Assembly (NCBI RefSeq): GCF_004340785.1
Contig: NZ_SLXS01000005.1
Location: 232,318 to 296,317 of the forward strand
DNA: 64,000 bases
Direction: 5' to 3'
DNA from: Tumebacillus sp. BK434
Lineage (GTDB): Bacteria; Bacillota; Bacilli; Tumebacillales; Tumebacillaceae
The notes under the pieces are model-generated. The model was given only the letters and a program-made list of their open reading frames with translations, was not told the origin of the DNA and made no database searches. Of this stretch, positions 58,659 to 64,000 are shown one piece after another (within the stretch, counting starts at the first letter, position 1; the number at the start of each line of letters is the position of its first letter). A program made the position numbers and the translations under genes.

Positions 58659-60022
58659 CCGGCCGCCCCCTTCTGCACCTCACCGGGCTGGACCAGGCTC
58701 ATCTGCTGCCATTTGCGTGTCCGCCAGCGCCAGAGCATCAGCAGGCCGCGCAGCCATTCATCGACGATAAACGCGATCCAGACGCCGACCAGTCCGTACC
58801 CGAGGTGAATGCCCAAGAAATAGGCGAGCGGCACCGAGACGCCCCACATCGACAGGATGCCGAGCAGCACGGGAAACTTCGCATCTCCGGCCGCCCGCAG
58901 CGCAGAGATGACGACGAGGTTGAACACCCGCCCCGGCTCCAGCACGATCGTCATCAGGATCAGCGTGCTGCCCAGGGCGATGATTTCCCCATCATCGGTG
59001 AACAGCCCGAGCAACTCTTCCCGGAACAGCGACATCACACAGGCCATGCCAAGTGACACGGCGATCCCGACCTTCAAGCTTCTCAAGCAGGTCCGATACG
59101 CCGTCTCCTGCTCCCGTGCGCCGACCAGATGACCGACCAGAATCTGCGTGCCTTGGGCGATCGCCATCGCAAACAGATAGATAAACATCATCAGATTTTG
59201 CGTATACACTTTCGTCGTCAACGCCCCGACCCCGATCATCGTAATCAAAAACGTGATCATCAGCTGTGACGACATATAAGACAGATGCTCGCCTGCCGAC
59301 GGGACCCCGATCTTCAATATCTTGGCCAGCTTATCGCGCGGAAACTTCAGCAGCAGCCCAAACGGCAGCCCGCCTTCCATCCGCTTGACCAAGATTACAA
59401 ACATCACGATCAGGCCCAGCACCTGCGCGGTCGCCGTCGAGATCGACACCCCGAGCACGCCGAGCACAGGCAGGCCGAACGGCCCGAATAAAAACAGATA
59501 ATTGCCCAGCACATTCAGCACGTTCATCCCGAACGTGACATACATCGCGTCTTTCGGAAACCCATGGCTGCGCACCGTCGCCGAGATCGTCATCATCACC
59601 GCCTGCAGCACCGCTGCCCCGCCGACGATCCGCAAGAAGGTCAATCCATCGGCCATCAGCTCATCGGGCAAGCCCATCGCCTTCAAGATGCCCCGGCCAA
59701 AGACGATCATCATCACGCTCAAAAACAATCCGAACAGCAGGTTCGCACCCAAAGCGACGACCGCCACTTCCGACGCTTTTCGCTTCTCGCCCGCGCCGAG
59801 GTACTGGGAAACGACAATTCCCGTGCCCATGGCGACAAAACCAAACATCACCAGCAACACACTGACCAACTGGTTAGCCACGCCGACCGCCGCCACCGCA
59901 TCATCCGAATAGCGGGACAGCATCATCGTGTCGGCATTCCCCATCAGCATCCGCAAGCCCAATTCAATAAAAATCGGCCAGGTCAGCGCGAACAGGGTCA
60001 ATTTTTTCTGCGTTTTCGTCAT
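58655..60022 (-). CDS. MATE-family efflux transporter
   Basis: This 455-residue protein has about 12 membrane helices and the MATE marks: WPIFIELGLRMLMGNADTMM, GTGIVVSQYLGAGEKRKASE and FAMAIAQGTQILVGHLVGAR. MATE proteins export cationic drugs or metabolites using Na+ or H+. The next gene (PucR-type) is translationally coupled to it. Confidence 0.94.
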   Translation of the reverse strand: MTKTQKKLTLFALTWPIFIELGLRMLMGNADTMMLSRYSDDAVAAVGVANQLVSVLLVMFGFVAMGTGIVVSQYLGAGEKRKASEVAVVALGANLLFGLFLSVMMIVFGRGILKAMGLPDELMADGLTFLRIVGGAAVLQAVMMTISATVRSHGFPKDAMYVTFGMNVLNVLGNYLFLFGPFGLPVLGVLGVSISTATAQVLGLIVMFVILVKRMEGGLPFGLLLKFPRDKLAKILKIGVPSAGEHLSYMSSQLMITFLITMIGVGALTTKVYTQNLMMFIYLFAMAIAQGTQILVGHLVGAREQETAYRTCLRSLKVGIAVSLGMACVMSLFREELLGLFTDDGEIIALGSTLILMTIVLEPGRVFNLVVISALRAAGDAKFPVLLGILSMWGVSVPLAYFLGIHLGYGLVGVWIAFIVDEWLRGLLMLWRWRTRKWQQMSLVQPGEVQKGAAG

Positions 60023-60123
60023 TGCTCCCCGTCCCTCTTCCCGTCAAAGTACTCTCAGTATACCGACTTTTGGCGACAAAATCCCCCCATTTCCCAGGAA
60101 ATACTCAATTCCTGTCGAGGAAG

Positions 60124-60154
60124 TAAAAAAGCACATCGACAAGCGATGTGCTTT
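60124..60154 (-). terminator. Terminator of the ArsC-like gene
   Basis: Eleven-bp arms AAAGCACATCG/CGATGTGCTTT are followed by a T-run on the minus strand. A near-identical hairpin lies at 60762. Confidence 0.9.
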
Positions 60155-60170
60155 CCGCCATGCCCCGCGC

Positions 60171-60527
60171 TTACGCCTGCCGGGCTCCGATCAGTTCGTT
60201 GATTTTCTCTTCATCCAGTCCGACCACATAGCCTTGCTCCGTCTTCACGATCGGGCGCTTGATCAAAGTCGGCTCGGTCGACATCACCGCTGCCAGCTCC
60301 GCTTCGCCCATCGCTTTCAGCTCATCCTTGCGCTCTTTGTAGACGGGAGAGTTGGCCCGCAGCAGATCATGGACTTTCAGTTCCATAGCTGCTGCCAGAT
60401 CCAGAATCTCTGCCGCGGTCAACATGTGCTCGACCAGATTGCGCTCCGTTACTTCCACTCCCGAGAGAACCTCTCTCGCCCGTTTGTTTTTGCTTCAGGT
60501 CGGGTGGTACATCATGATCGCGTTCAT
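60171..60527 (-). CDS. Selenocysteine-containing ArsC/Spx-like protein (UGA at codon 11)
   Basis: Read through an in-frame TGA (60495-60497), the gene encodes 118 residues from the ATG at 60527, which has AGGTGA eight bases upstream. The N-terminus MNAIMMYHPT, then the TGA, then SKNKRAREVL matches the active-site loop of ArsC/Spx-family thioredoxin-fold proteins, with the TGA at the catalytic cysteine. Typical family features follow (RNLVEHMLTAAEILDLAAAM; TLIKRPIVKTEQGYVVGLDE), and the length equals the family's usual 115-120. A perfect hairpin downstream fits a bacterial SECIS. Translation from the internal GTG at 60458 would lose the active site. Selenocysteine versions of ArsC-like proteins are known. 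The substrate (arsenate, disulfide or RNA polymerase) is unknown. Confidence 0.88.
60462..60478 (-). promoter_or_regulatory. Candidate bacterial SECIS hairpin of the ArsC-like gene
   Basis: In mRNA sense CGAGAGAGGTTCTCTCG forms six perfect base pairs (CGAGAG/CUCUCG) with loop AGGUU. G is within the first two loop bases and the loop lies 23 nt after UGA. The loop resembles that of the E. coli fdhF element. Confidence 0.78.
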
Positions 60528-60667
60528 CTTGGCATTCACCTCATCAGCATTTCTTTATATCATAGCACAGAAAAATCCTTTAGAAAGAACTCCTGAAAGG
60601 ACGTATAATCTAGCATTTATCCGAATAGACTGGGAGTATCACTGCGTCACAAGGGAGCGTGCGATCC

Positions 60668-60760
60668 ATGAAGAAGCAGCAACAGGCATTCATCCTTCAA
60701 TTTATTCAAGGCCTTATCGACGAAGCCGCTTTGCGCCACGCGCTGAAACAGCATCAATAA
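60668..60760 (+). CDS. Possible 30-aa peptide
   Basis: An ATG ten bases after AAGGGAG opens 30 codons (MKKQQQAFILQFIQGLIDEA, then ALRHALKQHQ), an amphipathic helix. A terminator follows directly. Coding status is uncertain. Confidence 0.45.
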   Translation: MKKQQQAFILQFIQGLIDEAALRHALKQHQ

Positions 60761-60761
60761 A

Positions 60762-60793
60762 AAAGCACATCGGGCCACCGCTCGATGTGCTTT
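60762..60793. terminator. Terminator of the 2OG oxygenase gene and the small plus-strand ORF
   Basis: Eleven-bp arms AAAGCACATCG/CGATGTGCTTT are followed by a T-run on the minus strand; the plus side is T-rich. Confidence 0.85.
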
Positions 60794-60810
60794 CTCTTTC
60801 TACATATTAA

Positions 60811-61755
60811 TTACTTCTTGATCAGGCCGATTTCTACCAGGCGCTCGTACAGGAAGTCGCCTGCGGTGATCGCCGGCCAGCGCTCCGGGTTGTCCGGGGT
60901 GATCGTGGACGGGATCGTCTCCAGCAGGTAGCCGCTGTACGGATGCACGAAGAACGGCATCGAGTAGCGGGAAGAGTTCTCGCCTTTCGGGTTGACAACG
61001 CGGTGCGTGGTCGCCGGAATCACCTTGTTGGTGATGCGCTGTAACATGTCGCCGGCATCGACGACGATCTGGCCTTTCAGCGCTTCGACCGGGTACCATT
61101 CGCCTTCGTTGGTCAGCAGTTCCAGACCCGACGTGGTCGCTTCGCAGAGCAGCGTGATCAGGTTGATGTCTTCATGCTCGGCTGCGCGGACAGCGTCTTG
61201 GGGCATGCCTTCTTCCAGCGGCGGGTAGTGGATCAGGCGCAGCACGGAGTTACCGTTGTTGATCATGTCGCTGAAGAAGTTCTGGCGCAGATCGAAGTGC
61301 AACGACAACGCTTCCAGCATGTTGCGCGCCACGCGCTCCAGCTCGCGGTACAGCGAGAGGGTCAGCGGCTTCAGTTCCGGCACTTCGTCGATCCATACGT
61401 TCGCCGGGTAGTCCATCGTCATCGGATGGCCGTGCGGCAGCTCCTGGCCGACATGCCAGAACTCTTTCAGGTCGCCGACGGTGCGCTGTTTCGCGTGTTC
61501 TTTCATAAAACCGGTATAACCGCGCTGACCGCCCGATTCACCTGCATACTTTTGCTTGATTTCCGGGGACAGGGAGAACAGCTTCTCGATCGCTGCATAC
61601 GTGTCGGCGATCAGCTTCGGGTTGATGCCGTGGCCTTCCAGGGTGATGAAACCGATGTCTTTCAGCCCGTGGCCGAACTCATCAGCGAACTTGCTGCGTT
61701 CCGCCTGGGAACCGTGTGTGTAGGACTTCAGATCAAGCGTGCGAACTAAGCTCAT
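60811..61755 (-). CDS. 2-oxoglutarate/Fe(II)-dependent oxygenase, isopenicillin N synthase family
   Basis: This 314-residue enzyme has the non-haem iron triad: AAEHEDINLITLL (His, Asp) and ATTHRVVNPKGENSSRYSMP (His, and the Arg-x-Ser for 2-oxoglutarate). The N-terminal part (GLKDIGFITLEGHGI) is the usual DIOX_N domain. The substrate is unknown. AAGGAGG lies before the ATG. No biosynthetic cluster surrounds it. Confidence 0.9.
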   Translation of the reverse strand: MSLVRTLDLKSYTHGSQAERSKFADEFGHGLKDIGFITLEGHGINPKLIADTYAAIEKLFSLSPEIKQKYAGESGGQRGYTGFMKEHAKQRTVGDLKEFWHVGQELPHGHPMTMDYPANVWIDEVPELKPLTLSLYRELERVARNMLEALSLHFDLRQNFFSDMINNGNSVLRLIHYPPLEEGMPQDAVRAAEHEDINLITLLCEATTSGLELLTNEGEWYPVEALKGQIVVDAGDMLQRITNKVIPATTHRVVNPKGENSSRYSMPFFVHPYSGYLLETIPSTITPDNPERWPAITAGDFLYERLVEIGLIKK

Positions 61756-61901
61756 GACAGCCTCCTTGTAAATAGGTCCGATCAGAATTAGTATGTGTAA
61801 TCGTTTTCATTAAATACTGTATCACGACAGCAATGAACAGGCAACGATAATTTGTAGGATGTCAGACATCTGTCCACCACAAAACAAAATCTCGAATCTC
61901 C

Positions 61902-61930
61902 TTGCCCTCCATTCAGAGATTTGCTATACT
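61902..61930 (+). promoter_or_regulatory. Promoter of rpsF-rpsR
   Basis: TTGCCC and TATACT are separated by 17 nt, about 65 nt upstream of the rpsF start. Confidence 0.7.
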
Positions 61931-61936
61931 AGTCCT

Positions 61937-61994
61937 TGTGTTTATTAACACGCCACCTTGCTCCTACGGGGGCCAAAGTCCAAAAGGAGGGTAT
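61937..61994 (+). promoter_or_regulatory. rpsF leader with possible S6:S18-type hairpin
   Basis: CTCCT near 61970 can pair with AGGAG of the rpsF SD, closing a loop with CCTACGGGGGCC. S6:S18 complexes bind such leaders in many bacteria. The match to the known motif is by position and pairing only. Confidence 0.45.
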
Positions 61995-61997
61995 ATG

Positions 61998-62285
61998 ATG
62001 AGAGCCTATGAAACCATGCTGGTCCTGAAGGCGGATCTCGAAGAAGAAACTCGTGATGCGCTCATCGCGAAGTACGAAGGTATCGTTGCGAAGGAAGGCG
62101 GTACTGTTCAACAATCGACCAAGTACGGCAAGCGCAAGCTCGCGTACGAAATCAACAAGAACCGTGAGGGCTTCTACGTTCTGCTCAACTTCGAAGCGAA
62201 CACCACCACTCCGGCTGAGCTTGAGCGTCTGATGAAAATCGACGAAAACGTGCTCCGTTACCTGACCGTCGTTAAAGAACAGTAA
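61998..62285 (+). CDS. rpsF: 30S ribosomal protein S6
   Basis: The product is 95 residues from the second of two tandem ATGs, seven bases after AAAGGAGG. The sequence MRAYETMLVLKADLEEE, GKRKLAYEINKNREGFYVLL and RYLTVVKEQ is typical bS6. It binds 16S rRNA together with S18. rpsR follows after 34 nt, without the ssb gene usually found between them in Bacillota. Confidence 0.97.
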   Translation: MRAYETMLVLKADLEEETRDALIAKYEGIVAKEGGTVQQSTKYGKRKLAYEINKNREGFYVLLNFEANTTTPAELERLMKIDENVLRYLTVVKEQ

Positions 62286-62319
62286 TTCCAACTTCTAACC
62301 CAACGAGGAGGATATCTCA

Positions 62320-62601
62320 ATGAGCGAACAACGTGAACAACGCGAACACCGCGAGCCGCGCGGCGGCGGTTTCAACAAGAAACGCCGTGGCAAGCGCCGC
62401 AAAGTTTGCAACTTCTGTGTTGACAAAGTAAAAGTAGTAGACTACAAAGACATCAACCGTCTGGGTCGCTACGTATCTGAACGCGGCAAGATCCTGCCGC
62501 GCCGCATCACCGGCAACTGCGCTGCTCACCAGCGTGCAGTCACCGTTGCGATCAAGAACTCCCGCATCGTTGCTCTGATGCCGTACACCGCTGAGGTGTA
62601 A
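62320..62601 (+). CDS. rpsR: 30S ribosomal protein S18
   Basis: This 93-residue bS18 has a basic N-terminal extension and the core [20 protein letters not shown] with a Cys-x2-Cys, then [19 protein letters not shown]. The Cys set suggests a zinc-binding form. CGAGGAGG precedes the ATG. A strong terminator closes the rpsF-rpsR operon. Confidence 0.97.
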   Translation: MSEQREQREHREPRGGGFNKKRRGKRRKVCNFCVDKVKVVDYKDINRLGRYVSERGKILPRRITGNCAAHQRAVTVAIKNSRIVALMPYTAEV

Positions 62602-62610
62602 GATATAAAA

Positions 62611-62641
62611 AAGGAAGTGGACACGCGCCACTTCCTTTTTT
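62611..62641 (+). terminator. Terminator of rpsF-rpsR
   Basis: Ten-bp arms AAGGAAGTGG/CCACTTCCTT are followed by a long T-run. Confidence 0.92.
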
Positions 62642-62659
62642 TGTTGCCCGGAACTCCGT

Positions 62660-62848
62660 TTAGCGGCGATGCTCGACCAGATCGATCGCGCCAAGCACCA
62701 CGTGCGCCAACCCAAAGCCTGCCACACCCCAGGCGATTGAGCGGTCCACCACATCGGTGCCGCGCAGCGTCAAGCCGGCGGCGGTGACAGCAGTACCCAG
62801 AACGACCGGAATCAGACCTTCGCGGGAATTCATCGGATTCAAGTTCAT
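62660..62848 (-). CDS. Small two-helix membrane protein, unknown
   Basis: The ATG at 62848, eight bases after AGGGGGG, gives 62 residues with two hydrophobic segments (LIPVVLGTAVTAAGLTL, SIAWGVAGFGLAHVVLGAID). It resembles small Asp/Gly-rich membrane proteins of Bacillota, but I do not recognise it. It converges on rpsR. Confidence 0.65.
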   Translation of the reverse strand: MNLNPMNSREGLIPVVLGTAVTAAGLTLRGTDVVDRSIAWGVAGFGLAHVVLGAIDLVEHRR

Positions 62849-63031
62849 CTGTGCGTCCCCCCTGTGTGCGTAGTCGGAGTTCATCTTCTTTAGCATGCCA
62901 TGTCGGCACTTCCCCGACTCCCAGATAATCTTTCCACTTCCAAGACGACCCCCAAAAAGATAGAATAGTATACTGAATAGATATAAGGTGATGGGGACGC
63001 TTTTTGTGTGTAGGGAGGGGACAATGAACAG

Positions 63032-63859
63032 ATGCATCAACCCAATTTCGATCTGTTAAAAGAAACGGTCGGCAAACGCTTTGGCGGCGTTTGCAGCGAT
63101 TACGGGCTGCCGGAGCTTTCGGAGGGCCTGTTCACCGCTGACCAGCTCGATTTTTTACAAGAGCAATCGGAAAGCCTGCCCAGCGATTTAGGGACGCTGG
63201 AAGGCATGATTTTGCAAAACGTCAACAAAGGCAAGGTCCTGCGCGTCGGACATGCTCCGACCGGGGAAAGCCTGTTTACCGTACGCATTCCCGTCAATAA
63301 GACGGCCTTTGTACTCACGCTCGCCTACTCGACCGAGAAATGGCATCTGCATAGCATCGAAGCGGTGCAGACGCGCCGCCGCGAGATCGGCAAACTGCTG
63401 CTCGGCGGGCTGATCGGCTCCGCTGCCACCGTTGTGATCGCGCTGCTGATGGCCAGCTTCAGCGGCGGCAGCGACATCGCGGCACAAGCGAAAGCAGAGG
63501 GCTACATCGTCCTGACGCAAGAGGAATATGCCAACCAGACCGGTCAAAGCCAAGTCGCCGTCGCGACGCAAGATCCGAATGCGAAGAAGGCGGGCGCCAC
63601 CGCGCCAGGCAGCCAAGCGAACGGTGCGGCATCCGGAAAGGCTGCGGACGCCGGCGAAGCGGTCGTCTTCGAGCTCAAGGAAGGCATGACGACGTGGGAT
63701 CTGACCACGTTCCTGCTCGAAAAAGGCCTGATCAAAGACCAGGCACAGTTTAACCAAAAGCTGTCCGACCTCGGGCTCGATGTTTCGCTTCGCCCGCAGG
63801 AGTACTCGTTCAAAAAAGGCATGACCGAAGACGAAGTGATCGAAGCGTTGAAAAAATAG
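63032..63859 (+). CDS. YceG-like domain membrane protein (MltG-related, no catalytic core seen)
   Basis: This 275-residue protein has a cytosolic N-terminal domain of about 115 residues, one membrane helix (LLLGGLIGSAATVVIALLM), a low-complexity Ala/Gly linker, and a C-terminal LysM/YceG-like domain (FELKEGMTTWDLTTFLLEKG, QEYSFKKGMTEDEVIEALKK). MltG proteins share this YceG/LysM subdomain but continue into a lytic transglycosylase with a catalytic Glu, which is absent here. It may regulate rather than cleave glycan. The gene begins after AGGGAGGGG. Confidence 0.75.
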   Translation: MHQPNFDLLKETVGKRFGGVCSDYGLPELSEGLFTADQLDFLQEQSESLPSDLGTLEGMILQNVNKGKVLRVGHAPTGESLFTVRIPVNKTAFVLTLAYSTEKWHLHSIEAVQTRRREIGKLLLGGLIGSAATVVIALLMASFSGGSDIAAQAKAEGYIVLTQEEYANQTGQSQVAVATQDPNAKKAGATAPGSQANGAASGKAADAGEAVVFELKEGMTTWDLTTFLLEKGLIKDQAQFNQKLSDLGLDVSLRPQEYSFKKGMTEDEVIEALKK

Positions 63860-63905
63860 GCACAAGCCGCCTCACATGAACCATGAAAAAGCCGACCGGG
63901 AACTA

Positions 63906-64000
63906 TGGTCGTAGCCCCGTCAAGTAGACAGTAATAAAGGACACGTATTATGCAGCGAGCGCTTTCCGGTACTCAACGGGGGAGCGCTCGCTTAATTTAG
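63906..64000 (-). mobile_element. End of an IS3-family insertion sequence (continues past window)
   Basis: The sequence from about 63906 (TGGTCGTAGCCCCGTCAAGT) looks like an IS3-type terminal repeat, followed by the end of a transposase gene on the minus strand. Only one end is in the window. Confidence 0.65.
63948..64000 (-). CDS. IS3-family transposase (OrfB-like), C-terminal end only
   Basis: The last 16 codons in the window read KLSERSPVEYRKALAA and a stop. The SPVEYR segment is typical of the extreme C-terminus of IS3/IS150-type integrase-core transposases. The rest lies beyond the right edge, so whether it is intact is unknown. Confidence 0.7.
   Translation of the reverse strand, partial: KLSERSPVEYRKALAA

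Noticed and set aside
1..64000. CRISPR arrays, tRNA or rRNA genes
   Set aside because: I saw no regularly spaced repeats, no tRNA cloverleaf or TTCRA-type segment, and no rRNA sequence on either strand. A tRNAscan or covariance search could still find a short RNA I missed.

Overview
The window reads as chromosomal DNA of an aerobic, Gram-positive, probably spore-forming Bacillota. Support comes from strong AGGAGG ribosome binding sites, GTG and TTG starts, a zinc-type S18, rsgA, RNase HIII, an M6 immune-inhibitor-type protease, SLH-anchored surface protein and VanR/S/Y-type genes. A Tumebacillus/Alicyclobacillaceae-like organism is my guess. Most of the window is GC-rich backbone with short operons closed by hairpin terminators. 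AT-richer accessory stretches lie at about 1-8.5 kb, 24-28 kb and 29.4-34.7 kb.

Region 1 (1-8.5 kb) is an accessory island. A minus-strand operon holds a short TGT-like DpdA, a small winged-helix-like protein resembling DpdG and a large P-loop protein resembling DpdH that runs off the left edge. A second, long DpdA is divergent. It fuses an N-terminal DUF6884-like domain to a TGT barrel with the catalytic Asp and the zinc Cys ligands. This looks like part of a Dpd-type system that inserts 7-deazaguanines into DNA and restricts unmodified DNA. The island ends with an XRE-TPR regulator overlapping a 41-aa secreted peptide gene, an RRNPP-type quorum-sensing pair, and a 44-bp perfect palindrome.

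Region 2 (8.5-24 kb) is housekeeping: mutY, M29 aminopeptidase, peroxiredoxin, MarR, an ECF sigma/anti-sigma operon with envelope genes, rpsD behind a Fur-box-controlled unknown gene, beta-carbonic anhydrase, dimeric dUTPase, thioesterase and a possible DNA-glycosylase-fold protein coupled to its regulator.

Region 3 (24-35 kb) is accessory. It holds a VanY-VanR-VanS-like peptidoglycan operon and an operon of three membrane-anchored thioredoxin-like proteins plus MauE around a 54-aa, six-cysteine peptide. The peptide gene is followed by its own terminator, which suggests a disulfide-rich secreted peptide and its maturation enzymes. A thioredoxin-reductase-like gene with Rrf2 regulator, VanZ and a truncated RNase HIII copy follow.

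Region 4 (35-47.5 kb) has rnhC, and rsgA with a structured leader carrying a small upstream ORF. A redox operon comes next: a glutaredoxin-thioredoxin reductase fusion followed by a peroxiredoxin whose catalytic position is an in-frame TGA. A surface phosphodiester glycosidase with SLH domains, an M48 protease, an ABC exporter and a CHAP protein follow.

Region 5 (47.5-64 kb) contains kinases, an immune inhibitor A-like protease, a DUF2334/VCBS protein, HNH nuclease, glucokinase, an MsmX-like ATPase, MATE and a PucR-type regulator. It also holds a second in-frame-TGA gene (ArsC/Spx-like), a 2OG-Fe(II) oxygenase, rpsF-rpsR without ssb, a YceG-like protein and the end of an IS3-family element.

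The most notable result is two independent genes with UGA at the catalytic cysteine, each followed by a hairpin fitting a bacterial SECIS. This argues that the organism makes selenoproteins. The Dpd-like island with its quorum-sensing pair and the cysteine-rich peptide operon are the other strong candidates for new biology.
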